Position numbers and translations under genes: made by a program
DNA from: Spiroplasma litorale
GTDB lineage: Bacteria; Bacillota_I; Bacilli_A; Mycoplasmatales; Mycoplasmataceae
Direction of reading: 5' to 3'
NCBI RefSeq assembly: GCF_001267155.1
Contig: NZ_CP012357.1
Coordinates: 124,001-188,000 of the forward strand
Length of the DNA stretch: 64,000 bases
Part shown: piece by piece, positions 10,292 to 20,901 of the stretch
How the letters are laid out: every line of letters starts with the position of its first letter
Numbering within the stretch: position 1 is the stretch's first letter
The notes under the pieces: model-generated
What the model was told of the DNA's origin: nothing
The model's input: only the letters and a program-made list of their open reading frames with translations
The model's database searches: none

Positions 10292-11350
10292 ATGAAAGAC
10301 AAAAAAAATATTTTAGAAATTCGTGATTTAACTAAAAGTTACGATGGTAAAGTTGTTTTAAAAGGTGTGAGTTTTAATGTCAAAGAAGGAGAATTTATTA
10401 CATTGTTAGGCCCATCTGGGTGTGGTAAGTCTACTACCTTAAATATAATTGGTGGTAGAGAAAAACAAGAATCAGGACAAATTTTATTTGAAGGTAAAGA
10501 TTTGACCCCAATTCCAAGTAATAAAAGACAAATAAATACAATTTTTCAAAATTATGCTTTATTTCCTCACTATGATGTATATGACAATATAGCCTATGGA
10601 CTTAGAATTAAAAAGACTAAAGAAAGTCTTGTTACTAAAGAAGTTATGCATTATATTAAAAAATTTTCATTAGAAGGTCTAGAAAATAAAAGGGTTCATG
10701 AATTAAGTGGTGGTCAAAAACAAAGGGTTGCCATTGCAAGAGCGCTTATATTAAAACCTAGAATTCTATTACTTGATGAACCAATGTCAGCATTAGATGT
10801 TCATTTAAGAAAAAGAATGCAAGATGAATTAAAAGAACTTCAAGAAGAGGTCGGAATTACTTTTATATTAGTTACTCATGATCAAGAAGAAGCCTTAACT
10901 TTAAGTGACAGAATAGTTGTAATAAATGACGGAGCAATCCAACAAATTGGTACACCAGAAGCAATATATAATGAACCTGAAAATAGATGAGTCGCAAAAT
11001 TTATTGGTTCTTCAAACATTATTGAAGATGGAGAATTTATTAAGGATCAAAAAGTAAAATTCGATCAAAAAGAATTTGAATGTACTGATAAAGGTTTTGG
11101 CGAAAATCAAAAAAATATTGATATAGTTATAAGACCTGAAGATGTAGTAATTGATGAACCTGGAAAAGGATATTTTGACGGAATTGTTGAAAATATTATA
11201 TTTAAGGGAGTTCATTATGAAATAACAATAAAATGTTTAAATAGAATTTTTAAAGCACACACAACTCAATTTCATGATTTTGATAAAAAAATATCGGTTA
11301 AATGAGCACCTGATGATTTACACGTTATGTGAAAAGAAATAGATGAATAG
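10292..11350 (+). CDS. potA: Spermidine/putrescine ABC transporter ATPase
   Basis: The 352-residue protein is the cytosolic ATPase of the polyamine importer. It shows Walker A GPSGCGKST at about 40-48, a Q-loop in NYALFPH, signature LSGGQKQ at about 138-144, Walker B LLLDEPMSALD near 160 and the H-loop VTHDQEE. The C-terminal TOBE-like regulatory domain begins near residue 240 with the motif VIRPEDV. A GGAG site precedes ATG 10292. Its end overlaps potB by eight bases. The polyamine assignment rests on the following potB and potCD genes as well as on overall similarity. Confidence 0.93.
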
Positions 11351-12347
11351 CATTCCACATAAAGACGATATTTTAAAATCAGAAAATACTGAACTACAAA
11401 ATGAGTTGAATGAAATTGAAAATATAGAAATGGAATTTACCGAACCTGAACCAGAAGCTCCAAAGCAAAGTTTCAGAGAAAAAATAGGTAATTTCAAAGT
11501 TGTAAAATCATTAAAATCAAAAGTTTGACCCGTACTATTACCTTTTATTGTTGTAATGAGCATTTTGGTAATATTACCACTTATAGGTATCATAATTTTT
11601 GCAATTGTAGAACCCACAAATGACAGTGTTAAATTTTCTATAAGTTTAAAAAACTTTTTCAAATTATTCACAACAGGTTCTATTATGCTAGTGCTTGGAC
11701 TTTCACTATTATATGCATTTGGAGCAAGTGTAATAACAATTATAATAGCTTATCCAGTGGCACTTATAATGTCTCAATTAAAAAATAAATTGTTGGCAAA
11801 AAATATGTGAGTACTTGTTACGTTGCCAATTTGAATTTCAATGATATTGAAAATATTAGGACTTAGAAGTGTTTTTATGATACTATCAACTTCAATAATT
11901 GGAACACCAATTGCTATTGTAATCGGAATGGTTTACATGTTCTTGCCATTTGCTATTGCTCCAATTTATAATGGGTTAGAAAATCAAGATAGTACATATT
12001 ATTATGCAGCCCTTGATTTAAAAGCAAGTAAAATAAAAGCCTTTTTTCATACCACTTTTAGAGCATCTCTACCAGGAGTTTTTGCTGGGTTCACACTTGT
12101 TATTGTCCAAGCAGCAACATCACTTCTTGTTGTTAGATATATGGGTGATGGAAAAATAAACTTAATAACAAACATAATAGAAAATTATTTCTTTAGAGGT
12201 ACTGATTTTGGTTATGGAGCAGCAGTTGCTGTTGTACTTGCTATATTATTGTTGATGATTATGGGTATTATGAAATTAATATCTAATCGATTTGAAGTAA
12301 GGGGGTCAAAAAAATGAAAAAGCTCATCAAATCCTGTTATTTCCTAA
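11343..12347 (+). CDS. potB: Spermidine/putrescine ABC transporter permease
   Basis: This permease has 334 residues. An N-terminal cytoplasmic extension of about 65 residues is rich in Glu and Pro and is longer than in typical PotB. About six transmembrane helices follow. The EAA-type coupling loop is the segment YYYAALDLKASKIKAFFHT, near 219-237. The TGA at 12315 is Trp, so the protein ends at TAA 12345 and overlaps potCD by 34 bases. The overlap with both neighbours indicates coupled translation. Confidence 0.9.
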
Positions 12348-15300
12348 TAATAATGTTGATTATCTATGTTCCTATTGCAACAATGATTTTTTTATCATTT
12401 AATAGTGGTAGAAATGTAGATGATTTTACTGATTTTAGTTTTAAGTGATATAAGTATTTAATTGAATATTCACCATTCATTAAATCAATAACAGTTTCAT
12501 TATTTGTAGCGATGATATCAACTGTTATATCAATAATAATTGGTGTTATGGCATGTTATGGTTTAACAAGAATAAGAAAAAGAACTGCAAACAGATGGGT
12601 TAGAGTCGCAAATATACCACTTATCAATGCTGACGTAATTACTGCTGTAAGTCTTATGATTATATTTGTTTTAGCAGGAATTAAATTTGGAATTGTAACA
12701 TTAATTGCAGCGCACGTTTCATTTAACGTTCCTTACGTTATAGTTACAGTTTTACCATTTATGAATAGAATTGATAAAAACCTTATTGATGCTTCAAGAG
12801 ATTTGGGTGGAACTCAAAGACAAACATTCTTTAAAGTAATATTGCCAATTCTTTTACCATCAATAATAACAGCTACTGCAATTTCTTTTGCTATGAGTTT
12901 CGACGACTTTATCATTTCATACTTTACTGGTGGTGATCAAACTAACGTTTCTACATTTATATATACCGCTAAAAAAATTACTCCTTATATAAATGCATTT
13001 GGAACAATTTTAGTTGTCACTATTGTTTTGATTATTCTTATTTGAAATGCTATACAAATTACTACTCAAAGCATAAAAGAAAATAAATTAAAAATTAAAA
13101 ATGGAACATATAAATTAAAAGAAAAAAGCAATCTAGAGAAAAAAATTATATATTACAAAAAATGTATAGAAACAAAATCTCAAATAATAGTAAGTTTGAA
13201 TTTGTTTTACTGATTTAAATATAAATTTTTACAATTACAGTATAAAAGATTAAGTAATAAAAATCTTAATACAAAAATAAGTAAACTAGAATGAAAAAAA
13301 GAAATACTTTTAGAAAAAATAAATAGTGATAGAAAAGCGCAATCCGTATTAGCTAAATACGAAGCTAAAAAAGAACAAATTATTAGTAAAAACAAAAATA
13401 AAAAAATTCAAAATTTTGATTTATTAATACAAAGTATAGATAAAAAAATTGTAAAATTTCAACAAAAAGTAGATTTGATTCAAGAACAAAAAATCGAATC
13501 CCAAAAAGCTATTGAGCAATTACAAAAAGATATTGAAATTTATAAAGAAGACTTATCTAAGGAAAAAAATCCTAATAAAAAATTAACAGATTGATACAAT
13601 GCTAAAATCAATGAATTAAATGCACAAATTATTATTTTAAAAGAAGGAAAAAATAATTATAAATTAAAGCAAACAATTGATAAACTTGGAGAGTTAAAAA
13701 ACAAAATTGAAAATAGAATGCTTTCAAAATATAATGACCTACAAGTTTGAAAAAGAAAAGTTAAAAAAATAGTTTCTTTTGGACATCGATTTGATACAAA
13801 AGAATCATCAAATAACTTATCTATTAAAAAAGAACAACTTATAGAAAATAAAATAAATAAATATACAAGTCTTATTGAAACTACTCAATTAAAACTTGAT
13901 AGACTTGAAAACAAAGTTTCTAATAAAAAAGAAAAATACTTCCCTGAAGTAATTAGTGAAGAAGTTGTTGTTAAAAATAATATATGGATTAAAAGAAACT
14001 GAAGAAAAATTCTTATGTCAACAAGTGTTTTAGCGGCATTCTCATTATTTACAACAGCATATATTCTTAATAACTCATATGATCTTATTATTGGTAACTG
14101 AGGTAGTTATATTGCTCCGGGTGTTATTGAAGGATTTGAAAAACAAGAAGGTATTAAAATTAACTACCAACAATATGATTCAAATGAAAGCCTTTACAAT
14201 AAAACTTACACATTTGACTACGACATAATGGTTCCGAGTGAGTATATGGTTAAAAAACTAGCTGAGGAAGACAAACTTCAAAAAATTGATTATAATTGTA
14301 TAAAAAAAGTTAATAAACCAGGTGTTGAAGAAAAAGGTGCATGTCAATTTGAATCAATTGAACAAAAAGACTATAAAGATTCAAATGGTGTAACAGCATA
14401 TACAATTATGGATGGTCTTCAAAATATTTTAGATAAAACAAAAATAAATGTAGATGAAAGCATTCTTGACTACTCAGTAAATTGATTTTGAGGAGATGTA
14501 AGAATGGCATTCAACATAGGTACTGATGATGGTAATCCTAGAACAGAACTTATAAACTTTATGAAAGAAAGGGACTTATTTTTGAATTCCAATGAAGAAG
14601 AAGATCCTTTTAAATGAGAAATTAATCCTGAAAAATTATCTTGAAATATTCTTTGAGAAGCTGCTGATGCAGGTTTTGATTTAAAACTAAATGAAGACCC
14701 AAAAAATGTTTTCATGTATGCATTTGAAAAAATGTACGGATTAGTTGACGTTAATTCAACAGAAGAAAGCGAAAAACAAAACTCCGCACAAAAAGAAGAA
14801 AAAATCGATGCAGCAGCAGTTGAGATATCTAAATTATTAAATCACTCAAATGTTGGACTATACGGTGATAACATAATGGACGCAGTTCATGCAAAAAACT
14901 ATGACATCGCAGTAATTTATAATGGTGATTTAATTTGAGCAACAGCACCTGATTTTAGTTCTGACGATGATGACGATGATACAAGTAGTGATGAGCAAGC
15001 AACAATTAATAAAATCGATGAAGAAGATGAGTGAGTTTACACTACTCTTTCTGCTACTCCACAATTTAAGCATGATGACTTTAAAGAAGGAACAAATGTT
15101 TGAAGTGATAATCTTGTATTTAGTAAAACAAATAAAAATTTAGAGTTATCATATAAATTCATTAATTATATGAATGATTATGATATTCAAAAGAAACAAG
15201 TAGAAGAAGCCACAGCGGCAGTATTGTCAGAAGAATTAAAAGATGAAATTATCGGTAATGACGAAAATAAAGAAGGTTGAGGAGATCCTTGAACCCAATG

Positions 15301-15403
15301 ATATGAACCTATTACACAAAATGCAAAACCTTTTGGATTTGATAAAAAATGGGATAACTATCTAGTTGATAAATTTAATCAAATTATCTCTACAAAACAT
15401 TAA
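12314..15403 (+). CDS. potCD: Fused polyamine permease PotC and substrate-binding protein PotD with coiled-coil linker
   Basis: One frame of 1,029 residues has three parts. Residues 1-250 are a PotC permease with hydrophobic helices and the coupling loop IDASRDLGGTQRQTFFKVI. Residues about 255-555 are Lys/Glu/Gln/Ile-rich heptad-like sequence, interrupted once by a Trp/Phe-rich patch near 300. A transmembrane helix (about 564-585) then leads to a PotD-type binding domain, starting NWGSYIAPGVIEGFEK near 595. This domain carries an Asp-rich insertion near 880-890. In most bacteria PotC and PotD are separate and PotD is a lipoprotein. Here the receptor would be tethered by the second membrane anchor. 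I followed the frame without finding TAA or TAG. Confidence 0.92.
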
Positions 15404-15424
15404 ATATTTTAAATAATGTTTAAT

Positions 15425-15454
15425 AAATGATTATATTTTTGTATAATCATTTTT
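15425..15454 (+). terminator. Probable terminator after potCD
   Basis: AATGATTATA pairs with TATAATCATT around TTTTTG (15436-15441) and a short T-run follows. The right arm also looks like a -10 box, so it may serve the tRNA-Cys promoter as well. Confidence 0.5.
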
Positions 15455-15459
15455 GTAAT

Positions 15460-15534
15460 GGTACCATAGCCAAGAGGCTAAGGCATGGGACTGCAACTCC
15501 CTGATCGTCGGTTCGACTCCGACTGGTACCTCCA
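15460..15534 (+). tRNA. tRNA-Cys (GCA)
   Basis: The acceptor GGTACCA/TGGTACC is perfectly paired, the anticodon is GCA and CCA is encoded (75 bases). It has its own terminator, separating it from the next nine tRNAs. Confidence 0.96.
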
Positions 15535-15545
15535 AATTGAAATTT

Positions 15546-15569
15546 AGGACTTATATGTCCTTTTTTTAT
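15546..15569 (+). terminator. Rho-independent terminator after tRNA-Cys
   Basis: AGGAC (15546-15550) pairs with GTCCT (15557-15561) around TTATAT and is followed by T7. Confidence 0.8.
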
Positions 15570-15706
15570 TTAAAATAATTTTTAACTTATTATAAAAAAA
15601 GTATTATATTTAATAAAATTCTTGTTATAATAATAATTGTCAATTTTAAATTAATTGTCAAAAATATTGAAAACTATATTATAATAAACTTGGTTTTGTT
15701 AATAAT

Positions 15707-15783
15707 GCGCCTTTAGATCAATTGGATAGATCGTTTGACTACGGATCAAAAGGTTAGGGGTTCGAGTCCCTTAAGGCGCGCCA
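15707..15783 (+). tRNA. tRNA-Arg (ACG)
   Basis: The acceptor GCGCCTT/AAGGCGC is perfectly paired, the anticodon is ACG (A34 normally becomes inosine) and CCA is encoded. It begins the nine-tRNA run. A TTGTCA box (15655) and TATAAT (15680), 19 bases apart, may form its promoter. Confidence 0.96.
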
Positions 15784-15829
15784 TTATGGAAATCGAATAT
15801 TATAATATAGAATTGTAATATTCACATAT

Positions 15830-15906
15830 CGGGAAGTGGCTCAGCTTGGTAGAGCATTCGGTTTGGGACCGAAGGGTCGCAGGTTCGAATCCTGTCTTCC
15901 CGACCA
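15830..15906 (+). tRNA. tRNA-Pro (TGG)
   Basis: The acceptor CGGGAAG/CTTCCCG is perfectly paired, the anticodon is TGG and CCA is encoded. Confidence 0.96.
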
Positions 15907-15926
15907 TTATATATTTTGTTTTATAT

Positions 15927-16002
15927 GGGCCCGTAGCTCAGCTGGGAGAGCACCTGCCTTGCACGCAGGGGGTCGACGGTTCGATCCCGTTCGGGTCCAC
16001 CA
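15927..16002 (+). tRNA. tRNA-Ala (TGC)
   Basis: The acceptor GGGCCCG/CGGGTCC pairs with one G-U, the anticodon is TGC and CCA is encoded. Confidence 0.96.
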
Positions 16003-16007
16003 TATAT

Positions 16008-16084
16008 GGCGGGGTAGCTCAGCTGGTTAGAGCGCTCGGCTCATACCCGGGAGGTCAAGAGTTCAAGTCTCTTCCCCGCTACCA
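16008..16084 (+). tRNA. tRNA-Met elongator (CAT)
   Basis: The anticodon is CAT. The body, starting GGCGGGGTAGCTCAGCTGG and ending CCCCGCTACCA, resembles the Bacillus elongator methionine tRNA more than the initiator or the Ile2 type. CCA is encoded. Confidence 0.88.
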
Positions 16085-16098
16085 TATATATTATTTTT

Positions 16099-16175
16099 GG
16101 ACCTTTAGCTCAGTTGGTTAGAGCATCCGGCTCATAACCGGATGGTCATTGGTTCGAGTCCAATAAGGTCCACCA
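16099..16175 (+). tRNA. tRNA-Ile2 (CAT, lysidine type)
   Basis: The anticodon is CAT but the body, GGACCTTTAGCTCAGTTGG with acceptor AAGGTCC, matches the Firmicute AUA-reading isoleucine tRNA whose C34 is converted to lysidine by TilS. The assignment is by similarity to remembered Bacillus sequence, so Ile2 and elongator Met could in principle be exchanged. Confidence 0.82.
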
Positions 16176-16228
16176 TAATTTTGGCTCTAGATAAAATTGC
16201 TATAGGTTACAAATTTGAAATTTATCAT

Positions 16229-16321
16229 GGAAGATTACCCAAGTCTGGCTGAAGGGGTCGGTCTTGAAAACCGAGAGTCGGGGAAACCCGAGCGGGGGTT
16301 CGAATCCCTCATCTTCCGCCA
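16229..16321 (+). tRNA. tRNA-Ser (TGA)
   Basis: This 93-base class II tRNA has a long variable arm (GAGTCGGGGAAACCCGAGC), acceptor GGAAGAT/ATCTTCC, anticodon TGA and encoded CCA. Confidence 0.96.
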
Positions 16322-16332
16322 TTATTTCATAT

Positions 16333-16408
16333 CGCGGGGTGGAGCAGTTGGTAGCTCGTCGGGCTCATAACCCGAAGGCCGTAGGTTCAAGTCCTGCCCC
16401 CGCAACCA
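16333..16408 (+). tRNA. tRNA-fMet initiator (CAT)
   Basis: The anticodon is CAT. The unpaired first position (C1 opposite A72) and three consecutive G-C pairs below the anticodon loop (GGG/CCC) are the hallmarks of the initiator. CCA is encoded. Confidence 0.96.
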
Positions 16409-16411
16409 TTT

Positions 16412-16488
16412 GGCCCCATAGCGAAGTTGGTTATCGCGCCTCCCTGTCACGGAGGAGATCACGGGTTCGAGTCCCGTTGGGGTCGCCA
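16412..16488 (+). tRNA. tRNA-Asp (GTC)
   Basis: The acceptor GGCCCCA/TGGGGTC is paired (first pair G-C with one G-U), the anticodon is GTC and CCA is encoded. Confidence 0.96.
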
Positions 16489-16491
16489 TTA

Positions 16492-16567
16492 GGTTTCGTA
16501 GCTCAGTTGGTAGAGCAGTTGACTGAAGCTCAACGTGTCGGCGGTTCAATTCCGTCCGAAACCACCA
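16492..16567 (+). tRNA. tRNA-Phe (GAA)
   Basis: The acceptor GGTTTCG/CGAAACC is perfectly paired, the anticodon is GAA and CCA is encoded. It is the last tRNA of the cluster. Confidence 0.97.
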
Positions 16568-16580
16568 TGAATGAAATTCC

Positions 16581-16601
16581 GCACTTTAAAGTGCTTTTTT
16601 T
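16581..16601 (+). terminator. Rho-independent terminator of the tRNA cluster
   Basis: The palindrome GCACTTTAAAGTGC (16581-16594) is followed by T7. Confidence 0.85.
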
Positions 16602-16676
16602 ATTTTTTAATAAAATATTTTTATATTTAATTAAAAAATAAAAAAACTTAAAAAATAGTCTAGAATAATATTTAAT

Positions 16677-17255
16677 ATGATAAACAAAAAGATTATTAAA
16701 TCAATTTACAAAAGTATTTATAAACAAAAAGAAAAATTTTTAGTACTTGTCTTTATATCAGGTATATTAGACATTGTGTTTTTTTATAATTATAATTATG
16801 AATTTCTTTTTGGATTTTGAATGTATTTTTTAATTAATTCCTTTTTAATAATAGTTTCGTCTTTTATAGTTACTTTAGTTTCGTTAAAACCACTGATAAA
16901 TAAAAATTACTTTTTAATGAAACTTACCTATACAAAAGAACTATATTATAACTTTTTAAATGCTCTTTATATAGTTTCACCATTTATTTATATTGCATTA
17001 AATCTTATAACAATTACAAGAATATTAATTAAAAATTACTTCAATTTTATAAAAATAAAGTTTTTCTATTACTATATAAACAAAATAACATATAAATTAA
17101 AATATATCTTTAAATGAGTTTGAAATATATTTAACTCATTTTGAAAAACCAAAGAAAATACTATTTATTATAAGCAAGGAAACAACTTTTTAAAATGAAA
17201 AATAAAAAATAACATGCAATACATGTTATTTTTTATGTTCAGTAGCATTGTATAA
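16677..17255 (+). CDS. Membrane protein, unknown
   Basis: I do not recognise this 192-residue protein. Three strong hydrophobic segments lie at about 21-37, 45-75 and 95-122, and the rest is Lys/Tyr/Phe/Asn-rich. TGA codons are Trp at several places (for example VWNIF and FWKTK). No clear ribosome site precedes ATG 16677. Its last ten codons run through the bidirectional terminator and overlap the 3' end of the minus-strand ABC gene, so the true end could be functionally unimportant. Composition is extreme even for this genome (many AAA, TTT, TAT codons). Confidence 0.55.
17204..17234. terminator. Bidirectional terminator between convergent genes
   Basis: AAAAAATAACATG (17204-17216) and CATGTTATTTTTT (17222-17234) pair perfectly around CAATA, giving a T-run on both strands. 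It lies inside the final codons of both flanking genes. Confidence 0.85.
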
Positions 17256-19202
17256 TGATTTAAACAATCCATCTTGTTTAATTAACTCAGAATAAGTTCC
17301 TTTTTGCACAATACCCACATTTGGTTCAATGACATAAATTACATCAAAACTCTCTATTGTTGATAACCTATGAGCAATTGAAATTGTTGTTCTGTCAACC
17401 ATTAGTTTTTCTAATTCTTTTTGAATTTCTCTTTCAACAATATTATCAAGAGCACTTGTAGCTTCATCTAGTATTAGTATTTCAGGGTCTTTTAATATTA
17501 GTCTTGCAATAACTAATCTCTGTTTTTGACCACCAGAAAGTTGACTTCCTCTTTCAAATAAAACGGTCTCATATCCATCTGGTCAACTTTCAATTAAATT
17601 ATGAAGTTTAGCTTTTTTACAAGCATCAATAATTTGTTCATTAGTAATTCCTTCTAAACCGTATTTAACATTATCATAAATTGTCCCGCTTAATATTTGT
17701 GGTTCTTGATCAACATAACCAATTTTATCAAGCCATGATTTTAAATTTAATGATTTTAAATTATATTTATTATTAATTACCACTTCTCCTTTTTTAGGAT
17801 CATAAAACCTCAACATTAATTTTGCTATTGTAGATTTTCCACTACCAGTAGGGCCAACAAAAGCATATCTTTTGCCTTTTTCAAAATTTATGTTTAAATC
17901 TTCAAAAAGAAGTTTATCAGAGTCTGGATATGAAAAACTAATATTTTTAAAAGTTGCAGAGTTAAATTTTTCTTTAAAAATTTCTTTCTCATTTTTGTTT
18001 ATTGTAATATCTTGATCTAATATGTGACTTATATTATCTGCTGCAATTTTACAAGATGGTACATCATATATAACTTGACGTAGTTGCAATAAAGGTAATG
18101 TCATTACCACAACACCTGTTGTGAATGCTGAAATTATACTTATAAGAGTTTGTGAGTTGTTATAAAATAAAAACACCCCAAATATTACTGATGCCATTGC
18201 AAAAGACCCGATACCTCCTAAAATTATTGTTGAAGGTATTTCAGATAAATAACTTTTTATTTTATTTTTTTTATCAACATTTTTTGTTTGTTTTTTGTAA
18301 TTATCTTTTTCCATATCAAAAGACCCAGTTGATTTAATAAGTCTAATTGTATAAATCTTTTCACTTGTCTTATTATCGATATCTTTTGAATACTTGTCAA
18401 TTTTTTTAGTAAATATGTTTGTGCTAAAAGCAAATATAACAACCAACACACCACAGATTGCTAGAAGCCCAAAAACTGACAGCGCTAATTTTCAATTTAG
18501 TAAAAACATTTCAATTGCTGAAAATACAATCGAAGTACAAGATAATGAATAAATGAAGGGACCTTCTTTAATGTTTTTTGTAATAATATGTACATCTTTT
18601 ACAAAAACACCCGCAATTTGACCAATCTTATTTTCATTAAAGAAGTGCATATCTTGATCAATTAGTTTATTCATTAAACTTCTTTTTAGATGAGTTTCAT
18701 ATGATTCGCTTATATATGAAGAAATTACAAATCCTAAATATGAAATTCCAACAACAACTAAAATATCACCAATCATGAAAAATGCTAAACTAAAAAGGTT
18801 TACTTTCATACCCCAGAAATTTGCAAGCACTTCATTTCCGTCGTACTCTATATAATCATAAAAAAAGCCATGGATTAAATCATTTATCAATTGTTTCTTA
18901 TCAAATCCATTTTCTAAAAAGCTTCTTATGTAATATTCGAATAGTTGTTTTTCTGCTTCACTCTTTATTTGTTTTTTAAAAATATCAATCAACTTATCCA
19001 TATCATCTGTTGAATCTAGTATGCTTTTAGATACAAGTAATGATGTAATAAACTTAATAGCTTCAATATTTGCAACAAGTGTTAAAGCCATAAAAATAGT
19101 TAAAATGAATAAAATTGTAGAAAGTATTCATCTTCTTTTTAAGGCTATAAAAACATGTTTTGTTAGGTTATCTTTTTTACCAAATTTAACATTTTTTTCC
19201 AT
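17226..19202 (-). CDS. ABC exporter half-transporter, permease-ATPase fusion
   Basis: The 658-residue protein has a transmembrane domain (about 1-390) and an ATPase domain with Walker A GPTGSGKST near 444, Walker [12 protein letters not shown] near 577 and signature LSGGQKQ near 554. It carries an unusually long extramembrane insertion near residues 50-110 (DSTDDMDKLIDIFKK onwards) between the first two helices, which the gene at 3048 has only in shorter form. An AGGAG site precedes the ATG. Substrate is unknown. It diverges from the bacteriocin-like locus, and a role in peptide export is possible but unproven. Confidence 0.88.
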
Positions 19203-19441
19203 TTTAAACTCCTGACTATTAAAAATATTATAAACCTATAAACTTAATTATCATTTTTTTATTACATTAAGATATAAATATTTAAAATTTTGACTTAACT
19301 TTAAACAAAACTAAATTAATTGATAAACTAAATATTAAATATAATTAATACAAAATATTTTAATCAATTATATTTATAAATAGAAAATATATGTTATTAT
19401 AAAAGTGTAGTTAAAATATATTTCTAACTCAATGAGGTTAT

Positions 19442-20128
19442 ATGAAAAAATTATTAAGTATATTTGGATTTATAAGCATCACTTCAATGACAGCTTCAAA
19501 CTTTGTAGCATCAAAAAATTTAGATAACAATATAAATTCAATTAAAAACAATAAAATACAGGAATTAAATTTCAATGAAAAACAAGATGATAAACAATCA
19601 GAAATAATATTGAAAAACTCATTGTACTTAAGTGATGGTTTGATAAATATTGATTTTGAAAAACTTAGTTTAAATGATTTTAAATATTTTGAAACAATTG
19701 ATAAAAATGATTTACTTAAAACTATAGATTGAATGTATAAATTGGGATTTATAAGTTATGAAAATAATGAATTTAGCTTTAATGATAAAATTTATTTAAA
19801 TTTATCTTTAATTAAAAATGTAAGTTTTCCTGATAATGACATTGATTTCAGCAAATGCGAAGCGTGAGTTGAATCTCACTGATATTGGGCTGGGGGATGA
19901 AAATTACATTTTAATAATTATTTGACAAATGTAATATCTGAATTGGTTGACAACTTATCTTTGTTGACATCAATATTATCATTAATTCCTTCTATAGGTC
20001 AAGTAGCTACTGTAGCTGGAGTATTTTTAGCAGCATTAGGTTATGCTATTAAAATGGCAAACAAAAACCAATATGGCGTATATATATTTTTTCAGATAAT
20101 AGTACCTTTATATATTGCTTCTAATTAG
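19442..20128 (+). CDS. Secreted bacteriocin-like protein (putative)
   Basis: This 228-residue protein begins with a clear signal peptide (MKKLLSIFGF, Ser/Thr/Ala-rich h-region, likely cleavage after TASNFVA near residue 24). A charged, Asn/Asp/Lys-rich region runs to about 138. An aromatic patch, CEAWVESHWYWAGGW, follows at 139-153, and then a long hydrophobic, Ala/Gly/Ser-rich segment at about 160-215 containing LIPSIGQVATVAGVFLAALG. A precursor plus membrane-active C-terminus is how class II and circular bacteriocins are built, and Firmicutes have related secreted proteins with such a W-rich patch. Function is inference. The next three genes form an ABC transporter of the immunity/export type. 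Confidence 0.6.
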
Positions 20129-20157
20129 ATGCATATGCATAATTAATTTAAGTAATT

Positions 20158-20889
20158 ATGAATAAAATACATCAATTTTTATATATACTATTTTATAATT
20201 GATCCAAATTCTCATTTTTTTATTTTATTGGATTAATTATAATTTTTATTGGAGAAATGGGGTTAACATTATCTTTTAAAAATGGAGAAATTAAAAGTAT
20301 TGATAATTATTATATTGGAGTATTGGCAATAAATACATTTTCCTATATATTAATGTATTTATTGTTTTTTCATATTTTATTTGTATTTAGTATAAAAAAT
20401 AACAAATTCCAGTTATTTTTGTTAACATCACTTACTAAAAAAAACCTTTTTATATTTAATTTACTCTCAATTTTTATATTTAATGTTTCAATTTTTATAA
20501 TTAATACTTTATATTTAATTTTGCTTCAATTTTTTTTAAAATTTCCAATTATTTCATATTTAAATTTAAATTTTATTATTTTATTATCAGCAATTTTATT
20601 TTCTACATCAACCTCCATGTTTGCAATTTTATTTATTTTATTGGGTTATAATAAATTTAATAATCAAATAATTTCTTTTATTTTTTTGTTAATAATATGA
20701 ACTTTTGGCACAATGTTTTTAACTATATTTTTTGATTGATTTAGATATTTTAATCCATTTATTGCAATAAAGGTCACCTTTATAAAAGATAAAAAATATA
20801 GTTTTTTAATACCAATTTTTTTATCTTTTTTAACAATATTTTTCACAACTTTTATTTCAATAAAACTAGTACAAAAAATTTATTATTAA
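20158..20889 (+). CDS. ABC-2 type permease subunit (putative)
   Basis: This 243-residue hydrophobic protein has about six transmembrane segments and almost no soluble domain. No family motif is visible. It is called a permease because it directly precedes an ATP-binding subunit and because a second protein of the same size and topology follows. No convincing ribosome site precedes ATG 20158. It starts 29 bases after the bacteriocin-like gene. Composition is richer in T-runs than the genome around it. Confidence 0.65.
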
Positions 20890-20901
20890 AAGGTGGTTAA
20901 T

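Noticed and set aside
15836-16641. Long plus- and minus-strand open frames across the tRNA cluster
   Set aside because: They run through tRNA genes and have no ribosome sites or recognisable protein; they result from the higher GC of tRNA sequence.
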